This document shows positions 1-8,245 of a DNA stretch of 64,000 bases, one piece after another (positions within the stretch are counted from its first letter, which is position 1; every line of letters begins with the position of its first letter). The notes beneath the pieces are model-generated. The model did not search any database and was not told where the DNA came from. It worked only from the letters and a program-made list of their open reading frames with translations. This DNA is from Aeromonas dhakensis (GTDB taxonomy: Bacteria; Pseudomonadota; Gammaproteobacteria; Enterobacterales; Aeromonadaceae): the NCBI RefSeq assembly GCF_000820305.1, contig NZ_CDBH01000051.1:27986-91985 (forward strand), written 5' to 3'. A program made the translations under genes and the position numbers.

Positions 1-686
1 GGGATCACCCGATCCGCGTTCGGCGTCTCTTCCGACAGGGTGGTGATGGCGTCAAAGCCGAGGAACGACAGACAGAGGATGGAGGCGCCGGTGAGCAGGG
101 GGGCCACCGCCATCTGATCGGAGAAGAAGGGACGGCTGCTCGCCACCGTGCCAAGCCCCTCGCCATGGTAGACACCCCAGGCGATGAGGCCGATGAAGAC
201 GGCGATGATGCTGAACTGCATGATGACGATCAGGCTGTTGAAGTTGGCCACCAGCTTGATGCCGCGCAGGTTCAGGAAGGTCATGACGGCGGCCAGCCCC
301 AGGATGTAGGTCCAGGGTTCCACGCTCGGGAACAGGGCCTCCATGTAGATCTTGGCCAGCAGCATGTTGATCATCGGCATGAACATGTAGTCGAGCAGGG
401 AGACCCAGCCCACCATGAAGCCCACGTAAGGGTGGAACACCTTCTGGGCATAGGTGTAGGCGGAGCCTGCCGAGGGAAACTTGCGTACCAGGTGGCCGTA
501 ACTCATGGCGGTGAACAGCATGCCGATGAGGGCGAACAGGTAGGCGGTCGGCACATGGCCTTCGGTGATTTCGGTGACGATGCCGAAGGTGTCAAACACC
601 GCCATGGGGGTCAGGTAGGCCAGACCCATGATGACGACGTGCCACAGCTTCAGGCTTTTTTTCAGGCCGACGGGTTGGGCATTCAT
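1..686 (-). CDS. puuP: Putrescine importer PuuP, C-terminal part beyond the window
   Basis: Inner-membrane amino acid-polyamine-organocation (APC) permease that imports putrescine for the Puu pathway. Only the first 228 residues are present, about half of the usual length of roughly 460. The visible part follows enterobacterial PuuP closely: a short cytoplasmic start with SLKLWHVV, then [13 protein letters not shown], a GSAYTYAQK segment after the second helix, and the conserved [14 protein letters not shown] near the cut edge. The ATG overlaps the stop of a 41-codon frame by ATGA. It lies last in the visible leftward series gabD-gabT-puuP. The truncation is caused by the window edge. Confidence 0.93.
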   Translation of the reverse strand, partial: MNAQPVGLKKSLKLWHVVIMGLAYLTPMAVFDTFGIVTEITEGHVPTAYLFALIGMLFTAMSYGHLVRKFPSAGSAYTYAQKVFHPYVGFMVGWVSLLDYMFMPMINMLLAKIYMEALFPSVEPWTYILGLAAVMTFLNLRGIKLVANFNSLIVIMQFSIIAVFIGLIAWGVYHGEGLGTVASSRPFFSDQMAVAPLLTGASILCLSFLGFDAITTLSEETPNADRVI

Positions 687-808
687 TGTGCTTTCCCCTC
701 AATCCGGGCCGAAGGGATCAGGCTGACGGCATCAACCTGGGCATAGGGGGCGCCAGCAAGGCGGCGCAGACCGGCGCGGGCCGGCAGGAAAGCAGTGAAA
801 TACCCCAT
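683..808 (-). CDS. Candidate 41-residue small ORF overlapping the puuP start
   Basis: This short frame starts at an ATG preceded by GAGGA at a spacing of five bases and ends in a TGA that overlaps the puuP ATG as ATGA. The product would begin [13 protein letters not shown] and end RIEGKAQ. I recognise no family, membrane segment or cysteine motif. The RBS and the overlap suggest translational coupling to puuP, possibly as a leader peptide. In DNA this GC-rich a frame of this length can also arise by chance, so it is offered only as a candidate. Confidence 0.35.
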   Translation of the reverse strand: MGYFTAFLPARAGLRRLAGAPYAQVDAVSLIPSARIEGKAQ

Positions 809-1043
809 GGTGTTCCTCACTAGAGAAGCGGGTGTCGTGAGATGGCAACCCATCTCGCTATCTTTTCCGGTCGGTTCCGGCCTCGTTGTGGATTTGTTTG
901 CCGCAAAAAAAGAACCTGACTCAGCAAGTGGTCGGTCCTTTTACGCGGCGGCGCATTGTGCATTCGTGTTGCCCCCTTGACAAGCATATCAAGGGGGCAA
1001 AAACGCATTTTTTTGCACTAATGGGCGAATGCTCTGTTTCAGA
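809..1043. other. gabT-puuP intergenic region with an inverted repeat
   Basis: This stretch separates gabT from the small ORF and puuP. It contains a perfect 10-base-pair inverted repeat with an 8-base loop at 971-998 (GCCCCCTTGA and its complement). On the strand of transcription no T-run follows the stem, so it is not a canonical intrinsic terminator. It could be a processing or stability hairpin that lowers puuP expression relative to gabDT. Confidence 0.5.
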
Positions 1044-2333
1044 TCAGGCGTGAGCCGCCTGCAGGGCCTGTTCAAGCAGGGTCAGCCCCTCCTCGATGAT
1101 GGCCGGCGAGGCCGTCAGCGGCGCCAGGAAGCGGATGACGTTGGCGCGCACGCCGCAGGCCAGCAGCACCAGCCCGCGTTTGCCCGCCTCGGCCACCAGT
1201 CGCTTGGTGAGCTCGGCATCCGGCCGGTTTGCGTCGCGCTGCTTGACCAGCTCCATGGCCACCATGGCGCCGGGGCCACGGATGTCGCCGATGCAGTCAA
1301 AACGCTCGGCCAGCTGCTGCAGGCGCGCCTTGATCTGCTCGCCCTGGGCCTGAGCCTGCTGGTTGAGACGCTCCTCTTCGATCACCTCCAGCACCGCCAG
1401 GGCGGCGGCGCAGGCGATGGGGGAGCCGGCGTAGGTGCCGCCCAGACCACCCGGCTTGGCGGCGTTCATCACCTCCGCCTTGCCCACCACGGCGGAGAGC
1501 GGGAAGCCGCCGGCCAGGCTCTTGGCGAGCGTCATGATGTCCGGCTCGATGCCGCTGTATTCGGTGGCGAAGGTCTTGCCGGTGCGACAGAAACCGCTCT
1601 GGATCTCGTCGCAGATGAGCAGGATGCCGTGCTGATCGCACAGCTGGCGCAGGCGCTGCATGAAGCTGGCGGAGGCGGGGTAGAAGCCCCCTTCACCCTG
1701 CACCGGTTCGATGATGATGGCGGCCACCCGGGTCGGTTCGATATCCGAGCTGAAGCAGAGATCCAGCGCAGCCAGCGCATCGGCCTCGCTCACTCCCAGA
1801 TAGTCGCTCGGGAAGGGCAGGTGATAGACCTCCCCCGGGAAGGGGCCGAAACCGGTCTTGTAGGGCACCACCTTGCCGGTGAGCGCCATCCCCATCATGG
1901 TGCGGCCGTGAAAGCCCCCCTTGAAGGCGATGGTGCCGCTACGGCCGGTGTGGGCGCGGGCGATCTTGATGGCGTTCTCCACCGCCTCGGCGCCGGTGGA
2001 GAGAAACAGGGTGCGTTTCGGGGTGGGGCCGGGCACCAGGGCATTCAATTTCTCCGCCAGCTCGATATAGCCGGGGTAGGGGGTGACCTGGAAGCAGGTG
2101 TGGCTGAACTTCTCCAGCTGCGCGCGCACCGCGGCCACCACTTTCGGGTGGTTGTGGCCGGTGTTGAGCACGGCGATGCCGGAGGCAAAATCGATGTAGC
2201 GGTTGCCCTCCACATCCCACAGCTCGGCGTTTTGCGCCCGGTCGATAAACACCGGCAGCAGGGTGCCGACGCCGTTGACCACGGCGGCTTCGCGGCGCGC
2301 TTGCCACGCCTTGTTTGATGCTGACTGACTCAT
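1044..2333 (-). CDS. gabT: 4-aminobutyrate aminotransferase
   Basis: PLP-dependent class III (omega) aminotransferase, 429 residues. It transfers the amino group of GABA to 2-oxoglutarate, giving succinate semialdehyde and glutamate. The cofactor site is plain: TGAEAVENAIK near residue 113, CDEIQSGF around 241-248 with the PLP-binding Asp, and AKSLAGGF with Schiff-base Lys271. The start at 2333 is chosen because GGAGG lies just upstream, and a longer in-frame start would add an unconserved leader. It follows gabD by about 150 bases on the same strand and precedes puuP. Here it serves the GABA step of putrescine breakdown, the role PuuE has in E. coli; GabT and PuuE cannot be separated by sequence alone. 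Confidence 0.93.
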   Translation of the reverse strand: MSQSASNKAWQARREAAVVNGVGTLLPVFIDRAQNAELWDVEGNRYIDFASGIAVLNTGHNHPKVVAAVRAQLEKFSHTCFQVTPYPGYIELAEKLNALVPGPTPKRTLFLSTGAEAVENAIKIARAHTGRSGTIAFKGGFHGRTMMGMALTGKVVPYKTGFGPFPGEVYHLPFPSDYLGVSEADALAALDLCFSSDIEPTRVAAIIIEPVQGEGGFYPASASFMQRLRQLCDQHGILLICDEIQSGFCRTGKTFATEYSGIEPDIMTLAKSLAGGFPLSAVVGKAEVMNAAKPGGLGGTYAGSPIACAAALAVLEVIEEERLNQQAQAQGEQIKARLQQLAERFDCIGDIRGPGAMVAMELVKQRDANRPDAELTKRLVAEAGKRGLVLLACGVRANVIRFLAPLTASPAIIEEGLTLLEQALQAAHA

Positions 2334-2481
2334 CTTTCCTCCCTGAGGGGCCGGGGGCCCCTGTCTCAATGTGGCGAGGCCCCTTGGGAGCACTCACTTC
2401 GTCCTTGTGAACTGATATGGCTGCGCCGGCGGGTGGCAGGCCCCTGTTGCAGGCCCGGCCGCCGGCGCAAGATGTGACTGC

Positions 2482-3945
2482 CTAGCGGATGCCGCCGAAG
2501 CAGAGGTATTTGGTCTCGAGGTACTCCTCCAGCCCTTCGGCCGCCCCTTCACGACCGAGGCCCGACTCCTTGATGCCACCAAAGGGGGCCAATTCGGTCG
2601 AGATGATCCCCTCGTTGATGCCGACCATGCCGTATTCGAGCTGCTCGGCCACCCGCCAGACGCGGGCGATGTCACGGCCGTAGAAATAGGCAGCCAGACC
2701 ATAGGGGGTGTCGTTGGCCAGGGCGATGGCCTCGGCCTCGGTCTCGAAGCGCACCAGCGGCGCCACCGGGCCGAAGATCTCCTCCTGCAGGATGGGGTTG
2801 GTTTTATCCACCTTGCCCAGAATGGTGGGTTGGTAGAAGAGCGGGCCGGCGGGGTGGGCTTCGCCCCCCAGCAGCAACTCGGCGCCGGCGGCGGTGGCCT
2901 GCTTGACCAGCTCGGCCACCTTGCTGGCGGCGGCCGGGTTGATGAGCGGGCCTATCTGGGTGCCCTCGCTCATGCCGTCGCCCACCTTGAAGGCCTTGAC
3001 CGCGGCGGTGAGCTTCTCGGCGAAGGCGTCGTAGATGCCGGCCTGCACCAGGATACGGTTGGCGCAGACGCAGGTCTGGCCGGCGTTGCGGTATTTGGAG
3101 GCGAGCGCGCCGGCGATGGCGGCGTCGAGATCGGCGTCGTCAAACACGATAAAGGGAGCGTTGCCGCCGAGCTCCAGCGACAGCTTCTTCATGGTGTCGG
3201 CGCATTGGCGCATCAACAGCTTGCCGATGCGGGTGGAGCCGGTGAAGGAGAGCTTGCGCACCGTCTTGTTGTTGCACAGCTCGTTGCCCACCGCCGCGGC
3301 CTGATGGCTGGTGACGATGTTGATGACCCCGGCCGGGATCCCAGCCTGTTCTGCCAGCGCCGCCAGTGCCAGTGCACAGAGCGGGGTCTCGGCGGCCGGC
3401 TTGATGACGATGGTGCAACCGGCGGCCAGCGCCGGGCCCGCCTTGCGGGTGATCATGGCGATGGGGAAGTTCCAGGGGGTGATGGCGGCGACTACCCCCA
3501 CCGGCTGCTTGATGGTGGCCAGCCGGCGGTCGCTGGAGAAGCCCGGAATGGTGCGGCCATAGGCACGTTTGCCCTCTTCCGCGAACCACTGGATGAAGCT
3601 GGCACCGTAGGCCACTTCCCCCTTGGCCTCGGCCAGCGGCTTGCCCTGCTCGCAGGTCATGATGCGGGCCAGCTCCTCCTGGTTGGCCATGATGAGCTCG
3701 AACCAGGCGTAGAGTCGGTTGCTGCGCTCCTTGGCGGTGAGCGCGGCCCAGCCCGGCTGGGCCGCGTGGGCGGCGGCGATGGCGCGGCGGGTGTCGCCCT
3801 CGTCCATGTCGGGTACCTGGGTGATGACCTGGCCGGTGGCCGGGTTGTGCACCTCGAACCGGTGTCCGCCGCTGGCTTCGCACCAGCGACCATCTATATA
3901 GGCAAGGGATTTGATCAGGGAGAGTGCGGGTTGTGATGCTGACAT
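2482..3945 (-). CDS. gabD: Succinate-semialdehyde dehydrogenase
   Basis: NAD(P)-dependent aldehyde dehydrogenase, 487 residues, oxidising succinate semialdehyde to succinate in the last step of GABA catabolism. Visible motifs are the Rossmann segment TPWNFP near 157, SFTGSTRIG near 233, the general base Glu258 in LELGGNAP and the catalytic Cys292 in GQTCVCANR. The C-terminal APFGGIKESGLGREG is typical of GabD and unlike PuuC. The ATG at 3945 has GAGG about ten bases upstream; a TTG nine bases earlier is badly spaced from it. It is first in the leftward operon and divergent from puuR across a 310-base regulatory region. Confidence 0.93.
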   Translation of the reverse strand: MSASQPALSLIKSLAYIDGRWCEASGGHRFEVHNPATGQVITQVPDMDEGDTRRAIAAAHAAQPGWAALTAKERSNRLYAWFELIMANQEELARIMTCEQGKPLAEAKGEVAYGASFIQWFAEEGKRAYGRTIPGFSSDRRLATIKQPVGVVAAITPWNFPIAMITRKAGPALAAGCTIVIKPAAETPLCALALAALAEQAGIPAGVINIVTSHQAAAVGNELCNNKTVRKLSFTGSTRIGKLLMRQCADTMKKLSLELGGNAPFIVFDDADLDAAIAGALASKYRNAGQTCVCANRILVQAGIYDAFAEKLTAAVKAFKVGDGMSEGTQIGPLINPAAASKVAELVKQATAAGAELLLGGEAHPAGPLFYQPTILGKVDKTNPILQEEIFGPVAPLVRFETEAEAIALANDTPYGLAAYFYGRDIARVWRVAEQLEYGMVGINEGIISTELAPFGGIKESGLGREGAAEGLEEYLETKYLCFGGIR

Positions 3946-4255
3946 AGATAGCAAGCCTCGATTGTGGGTCAGGGGGCCGGCTCATCCTGTGCCGCCACCG
4001 TATAGAATAATAAGCACAGGAAGACCATAAATTGAGCTGAAATGTTTTTCAAGTGTTAAATATATTTGAGTAAACTGTGTCTCGCGTGCTAGAAATGGAG
4101 CTGTTGGAGCGATTTTACCGGTTTCCGTGGTGCAGGGTGTGCAAAATAATGAACGGAGTGCACTGTGCAGGATAACAAACAGGTCGGTCGGATTGACTCG
4201 CTATTTTAACCGGGGCCGCCAATGGCTCCTACCAGGCACACAGGGAGGTGGCCGA
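3946..4255. promoter_or_regulatory. Divergent gabD / puuR control region
   Basis: This region lies between the divergent gabD and puuR genes. Its left half is AT-rich (around 4015-4075), unlike its surroundings. An inverted repeat GTGCA-N15-TGCAC spans 4139-4163 and encloses AAAATAATGAAC at 4143-4153. As I recall it, that core resembles the AAAATATAATGAAC element reported for E. coli PuuR. A repressor site here would fit PuuR autoregulation. The element is seen; its assignment to PuuR is inference. Confidence 0.45.
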
Positions 4256-4870
4256 ATGCAGCAACCACAGGGCGAGACGCGCTGGCAGTCCATGACCGAC
4301 AACCCGCTGGCGCAGAGTACCCAGGCGCAGAGCATGGGGGAGCGGTTGGCCGCCACTCGCCGCCGGCTGGGGCTCTCCCAGCGGCGGGTAGCCGAGCTGA
4401 GCGGGCTGACCCATGGCGCCATCTGCATGATAGAGCAGGACAAGGTGAGCCCGTCGGTGGCCTCTTTGCAAAAGCTGCTCAGCGTCTATGAGCTGCCGCT
4501 GTCGCGCTTCTTCGCCGAAGAGGAGGTGGCGAGCACGCCGAGCGTGGTGATCAGGGCCGAGCAGCTGATCGAGCTGGGCAGCCAGGGGGTCTCCATGAAG
4601 CTGGTGCACAACGGCAACAACCGCCGCCAGCTCGGCTTCATGCTGGAGACCTACGCCCCCGGCACCGACACCGGCGGCCAGGTCACCCACCTGGGGGAGG
4701 AGGTGGGTACCGTGCTGGAGGGGTCTGTGACCCTGACGGTGGCGGGCCAGACCTATCAGCTCAGTGCCGGGGACAGCTACGTGATCGACACGGGCGAGCC
4801 CCACAGTTTCAGCAATCCGTCGGGGCAGGTCTGCCGCATCGTCAGCGCCCACACCCCGGCCAACTTCTAG
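4256..4870 (+). CDS. puuR: Putrescine-responsive repressor PuuR
   Basis: Transcription factor of 204 residues with an N-terminal XRE-type helix-turn-helix (about 28-83; GLSQRRVAELSGLTHG) and a C-terminal cupin (about 125-198; GEEVGTVLEG and TGEPHSFSN). The match to E. coli PuuR runs the whole length, including IEQDKVSPS, SQGVSMKLVHNG and the end ISAHTP-like. PuuR represses putrescine-use genes and is released when putrescine accumulates. The ATG at 4256 follows GGGAGGTG at good spacing; another ATG at 4292 is nearer the E. coli start. puuB lies 51 bases downstream on the same strand. Confidence 0.94.
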   Translation: MQQPQGETRWQSMTDNPLAQSTQAQSMGERLAATRRRLGLSQRRVAELSGLTHGAICMIEQDKVSPSVASLQKLLSVYELPLSRFFAEEEVASTPSVVIRAEQLIELGSQGVSMKLVHNGNNRRQLGFMLETYAPGTDTGGQVTHLGEEVGTVLEGSVTLTVAGQTYQLSAGDSYVIDTGEPHSFSNPSGQVCRIVSAHTPANF

Positions 4871-4921
4871 TGTCGAGACATCGTCTCGTTTGGGAAAAGA
4901 ACTTGTAAGGAAACAGGGATA

Positions 4922-6199
4922 ATGACCGAACATGTAAACAGTTACTACGCAGCCAGTGCCAACCAACACGCGCCCTATCCGACGCTGACCGAACCGCTGG
5001 AGTGCGACGTCTGCGTCATCGGGGCGGGTTATACCGGCCTCTCCAGCGCGCTGCATCTGGTGGAAAAGGGCTATTCGGTGGTGGTACTGGAGGCGGCCCG
5101 GGTGGGCTTTGGCGCCAGCGGTCGCAACGGCGGCCAGATCGTCAACTCCTACAGCCGCGACATCGACACCATAGAAGCGAATTGCCCGCCCGAACAGGCC
5201 AGGCTGCTCGGTTCCATGCTGTTTGAGGGGGGCCAGATCATCCGCGAGCGGATCAAGCGCTACAACATCCAGTGTGATCTGCAGGAGGGCGGGGTGTTCG
5301 CCGCCGAGACCGAGAAGCAGCTGCATGAGCTCAAGGCGCAGAAGGCGCGCTGGGAGAAGTGGGGCAACGACAAGCTGGAGCTGCTCGATGCCGACGGTGT
5401 GCGCGAAGTGGTGGCGAGCGATCGCTACGTCGGCGCCCTGCTCGACAAGAGCGGCGGCCACATTCACCCCCTCAACCTGGCGCTGGGGGAGGCGGAGGCG
5501 ATCCGCTTGCAGGGGGGCAAGATCTTCGAACAGTCCGCCGTCACCAGCATCACGCCGGGTCAGCCTGCTTTGGTCAAGACCGCCAAAGGGGCGGTCAAGG
5601 CGCGCTACGTGGTGGTGGCCGGCAACGCCTACCTCGGCAATCTGGTGCCCGAGCTCGCCGGCAAGAGCATGCCGTGCGGCACCCAGGTGATCGCCACCGA
5701 GGTGCTGGGAGAGGAGCGGGCCCGCTCGCTGCTGCCGCAAAACTACTGCCTGGAAGATTGCAACTACCTGCTCGACTACTATCGCACCTCCGGCGATCAC
5801 CGGCTGATCTATGGCGGTGGCGTGGTCTATGGGGCGCGGGATCCGGCGGACATCGAGCGGTTGATCATCCCCAAGATGCTCAAGACCTTCCCCCAGCTGG
5901 CGGACGTCAAGGTGGAGTACACCTGGACCGGCAACTTCCTGCTCACCCTGTCGCGCCTGCCGCAGTTTGGCCGCATCGGCCACAACATCTATTACATGCA
6001 GGGCTACAGCGGCCATGGCGTCACCTGTACCCATCTGGCGGGCAAGCTGCTCTCCGAGGTGTTGAGCGGTCAGGCGGAGCGCTTCGATGCGTTTGCCAAG
6101 CTGCCCCACTACCCCTTCCCGGGTGGCCGCCTGTTCCGTATCCCCTTCACCGCCGCCGGCGCCGCCTGGTACACCCTGCGCGATCGGCTGGGGGTATGA
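4922..6199 (+). CDS. puuB: Gamma-glutamylputrescine oxidase
   Basis: FAD-dependent amine oxidase of the DAO family, 425 residues (E. coli PuuB has 426). It oxidises gamma-glutamylputrescine to the aminoaldehyde with release of hydrogen peroxide. The dinucleotide fold GAGYTGLSSALHL lies near residues 34-46, followed by GFGASGRNGGQ. The C-terminal FAD-contacting YMQGYSGHGVTCTH is also present. It starts MTEHVNSYYAASANQ, as the enteric protein does. It lies behind puuR and ahead of a strong terminator. puuA, puuC and puuD are not in the window; puuA and puuD may lie beyond the left edge. Confidence 0.94.
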   Translation: MTEHVNSYYAASANQHAPYPTLTEPLECDVCVIGAGYTGLSSALHLVEKGYSVVVLEAARVGFGASGRNGGQIVNSYSRDIDTIEANCPPEQARLLGSMLFEGGQIIRERIKRYNIQCDLQEGGVFAAETEKQLHELKAQKARWEKWGNDKLELLDADGVREVVASDRYVGALLDKSGGHIHPLNLALGEAEAIRLQGGKIFEQSAVTSITPGQPALVKTAKGAVKARYVVVAGNAYLGNLVPELAGKSMPCGTQVIATEVLGEERARSLLPQNYCLEDCNYLLDYYRTSGDHRLIYGGGVVYGARDPADIERLIIPKMLKTFPQLADVKVEYTWTGNFLLTLSRLPQFGRIGHNIYYMQGYSGHGVTCTHLAGKLLSEVLSGQAERFDAFAKLPHYPFPGGRLFRIPFTAAGAAWYTLRDRLGV

Positions 6200-6234
6200 G
6201 CCGGTCCGTGCCGGGCTTACTATCAAGGAAAAAG

Positions 6235-6259
6235 AAACACCGCCAGCTGGCGGTGTTTT
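6235..6259 (+). terminator. Terminator of puuR-puuB
   Basis: AAACACCGCC and GGCGGTGTTT form a near-loopless stem around AGCT, ending in TTTT on the plus strand. The flanking A-run also lets it act on the opposite strand for the SRPBCC gene that ends at 6275. Confidence 0.85.
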
Positions 6260-6274
6260 GCTTTCTATGGGCGC

Positions 6275-6775
6275 TTATTGGGCCAGGGATTTCAACTGCT
6301 GCTTGTCCGGCGGGTTGTTCCAGTCGATGGGGCCATGGGTGAAGCGGTATTGCAGGCGGGGCAGGCTGGTCTCCAGCCACTCATCCCGAAAATAGGCGTA
6401 GCCCTGATCCCAGTCCGGGTCGTTGGCCCAGCCTGTCTGCAGGAAGTAGAGTCGGGTGCCCTGACCTTCCGGCACGAAGCGCAGGCAGACCTGGGTCTTC
6501 TGTTGGCGGATATGGGGCAGGGAGGGGGGGAAATTCCAGCTGAAACTGAGCAGGTCGTGGGGCATGACGGCCATCACCCGGCAACCTTCGCTGCCACGCT
6601 CGCCCAGCGGGGCATCGGGTCTGAAATAGATTTCGAAGGGACCATTCGGTTCCGGCACCATCAGGCATTCCGGCGCCAGAAAACTGCGCAGGCCGCTTTC
6701 GGTTGTCCAGGCACGCCAGACGTCGTCGATATGGGCCGGAACAAAGATATTGCCTTCTATCTGCTTGTTATCCAT
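6275..6775 (-). CDS. SRPBCC (AHSA1-like) domain protein
   Basis: Cytoplasmic protein of 166 residues resembling the AHSA1/CalC group of the START-like SRPBCC fold. The pattern is visible: a first strand with IFVPAHIDDVWRAWT, a GPFEIYF strand, a LSFSWNFP segment and a TRLYFLQTGW strand before the long C-terminal helix. Members bind small hydrophobic ligands or assist Hsp90-type chaperones; the ligand here is unknown. It is divergent from the GNAT gene and converges on puuB. No signal peptide or membrane segment is present. Confidence 0.72.
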   Translation of the reverse strand: MDNKQIEGNIFVPAHIDDVWRAWTTESGLRSFLAPECLMVPEPNGPFEIYFRPDAPLGERGSEGCRVMAVMPHDLLSFSWNFPPSLPHIRQQKTQVCLRFVPEGQGTRLYFLQTGWANDPDWDQGYAYFRDEWLETSLPRLQYRFTHGPIDWNNPPDKQQLKSLAQ

Positions 6776-6958
6776 AAATCAGCGAGCCTCAAAACATCCA
6801 TACACGGGACTCAGGCAGTATAGTCCCATGGCTCATGAAATGGACAGAGGTGTGTCACACCCCTGCCATCGCGACGGCGTTATTCTGTGCCGGCGATTTG
6901 ACAGGGCCCCCGTGTTCCATGGAGAGTTGGATGGTACTCATATGACAGGGACAGTTTG

Positions 6959-7381
6959 ATGATCAGAGCCATGCGAGAGACGGATATTCCCCAGTTGGCG
7001 CAGCTGTTTTTGAAAGGGCGGCGTCAGACCTTTCACTGGGTCGATCCCGCCCAGTTCCGGCTGGAAGATTTTGACGAGCAGACCCGGGGCGAGCAGATCT
7101 GGGTGGCCGAGCAGGGGGGGACACCTTGCGGCTTCATCGCCATCTGGGGCGATGAGAGCTTCGTGCACCACCTCTATGTCTCGGCCGACTGGCATGGCCA
7201 GGGCATGGGACGGGCCCTGCTGAATCAGGGGCTGGCCCCCTTCAACAAGCCAGCATCCCTCAAGGTGGCCACCAACAACACGGCGGCGCTGGCGTTTTAT
7301 CACCGGTTGGGTTGGCAGAATACGGCGGAGACCGGCCACTGCGAGATCACCGGCCCCTGGCGGCGGCTGATCCTGGAATAA
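6959..7381 (+). CDS. GNAT family N-acetyltransferase
   Basis: Small GCN5-related acetyltransferase of 140 residues. The acetyl-CoA binding motif A is seen as HHLYVSADWHGQGMGRALL around residues 78-96, and motif B as ATNNTAALAFYHRLGW. The substrate cannot be told from sequence. The ATG at 6959 is preferred; a TTG directly before it would add one residue. It stands alone, with about 180 bases of divergent promoter region shared with the SRPBCC gene. Confidence 0.8.
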   Translation: MIRAMRETDIPQLAQLFLKGRRQTFHWVDPAQFRLEDFDEQTRGEQIWVAEQGGTPCGFIAIWGDESFVHHLYVSADWHGQGMGRALLNQGLAPFNKPASLKVATNNTAALAFYHRLGWQNTAETGHCEITGPWRRLILE

Positions 7382-7632
7382 GCCGGTTTGCCATGTCCAG
7401 TTTGCCAATCCACACAGGAGAGGTTGCCGGCAGCCATCGCCGGCAATATATAGTGTCAATTGTCTACCTAGAGTCTCGTGTGAGTGGCGGAAAAATTAAC
7501 AGCCGTGGCTAATTGTAAAAATAGCTGGCATCACCTGCCGGAAAATATGACAAGCTGTACCGGATCTATTTGCCATGCGTTACATGGGGGAATTGCATGG
7601 TAAACGATCTTGCAGGCGGGCCAATGAGTAAT

Positions 7633-7662
7633 GGCTGAATAAAGTGGTCGCTATATTCAGCC
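7633..7662. repeat. Perfect 9-bp inverted repeat upstream of hns
   Basis: GGCTGAATA at 7633-7641 and TATTCAGCC at 7654-7662 are separated by 12 bases, just upstream of the predicted -35 element. The position suggests a protein-binding site; no T-run follows. Confidence 0.5.
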
Positions 7663-7670
7663 AGAACTTT

Positions 7671-7698
7671 TTGTTAAGAAAGTGACAGCTGTTATAAA
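7671..7698 (+). promoter_or_regulatory. Probable sigma-70 promoter of hns
   Basis: TTGTTA (7671-7676) and TATAAA (7693-7698) are 16 bases apart, giving a leader of about 75-80 bases before the hns ATG. Assigned by pattern only. Confidence 0.55.
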
Positions 7699-7782
7699 AA
7701 CATTATGTTGTTCTCAAACAGCCGTGCTATTCTCAAGCTGTGTTATCCCTGTGACAAACAAAAATAATTCTGTGAGGAAGTA

Positions 7783-8193
7783 ATGAACGAGTTTCTGAAA
7801 GTTCTGCTGAACATTCGCAGCCTGCGTGCGGCCATCCGTGAATTGCCGTTTGAACAGCTGCAAGAAGCAAAAGAGAAGTTCGATCTGGTATATAACGAGC
7901 GCGCCGATTCTGTTGAACAGGAGCGTGCCGAGCAGGAAGAGCGTCAGCGCAAGCTGAACGAGTTCACCGAAATGCTGCAGCAGGCCGGTATCGATCCCCG
8001 TGAACTGCTGAACAGCGCTGCCGCCCCGGCTGCCGCTGCTGGCGCGACCAAGAGCAAGCGTGCTCCGCGTCCTGCCAAGTACAAGTACCAGGAAGATGGC
8101 CAGGAGAAGACCTGGACCGGTCAGGGCCGTATGCCCAAGGCCATTGCCGAGCAAGTTGCGCTGGGCAAGGATCTGAATGATTTCCTGATCTGA
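7783..8193 (+). CDS. hns: H-NS family nucleoid-associated protein
   Basis: Abundant DNA-bridging protein of 136 residues that silences AT-rich genes. Residues 1-65 form the charged, helical oligomerisation domain starting MNEFLKVLLNIRSLRA, followed by an Ala-rich linker (about 78-90). The C-terminal domain, about 95-136, carries the AT-hook-like TWTGQGRMP. The DNA-contacting Gln-Gly-Arg is at 114-116; the residue after it is Met where Thr is usual. GTGAGGAAG precedes the ATG. It is monocistronic, with its own terminator. It could be an StpA-type paralogue, but it is the only H-NS protein in the window. Confidence 0.94.
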   Translation: MNEFLKVLLNIRSLRAAIRELPFEQLQEAKEKFDLVYNERADSVEQERAEQEERQRKLNEFTEMLQQAGIDPRELLNSAAAPAAAAGATKSKRAPRPAKYKYQEDGQEKTWTGQGRMPKAIAEQVALGKDLNDFLI

Positions 8194-8216
8194 TCCCTGA
8201 GGGTCGATCATGAATG

Positions 8217-8245
8217 ATGCCGCCCATGAGGCGGCATTATTATTT
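8217..8245 (+). terminator. hns terminator
   Basis: ATGCCGCC and GGCGGCAT form an 8-base-pair stem with a five-base loop, followed by TATTATTTG. Confidence 0.8.

Larger units (their letters stand above)
7382..7782. other. hns upstream region, no gene seen
   Basis: About 400 bases without a credible gene, clearly more AT-rich towards hns. It holds a 9-base-pair inverted repeat and a probable sigma-70 promoter, listed separately. AT-rich, probably curved DNA before hns is usual and allows H-NS to bind its own promoter. Confidence 0.6.

Noticed and set aside
971..998. Intrinsic terminator between gabT and puuP
   Set aside because: The stem is perfect, but on the transcribed strand no T-run follows, so it was recorded only as an inverted repeat.
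4922..6199. puuB as a general D-amino acid dehydrogenase (DadA)
   Set aside because: Start, length and internal motifs follow PuuB, and puuR is adjacent.
4229..6226. 665-codon minus-strand frame over puuR and puuB
   Set aside because: Both plus-strand genes match E. coli orthologues over their full length; the antisense frame is a composition artefact.
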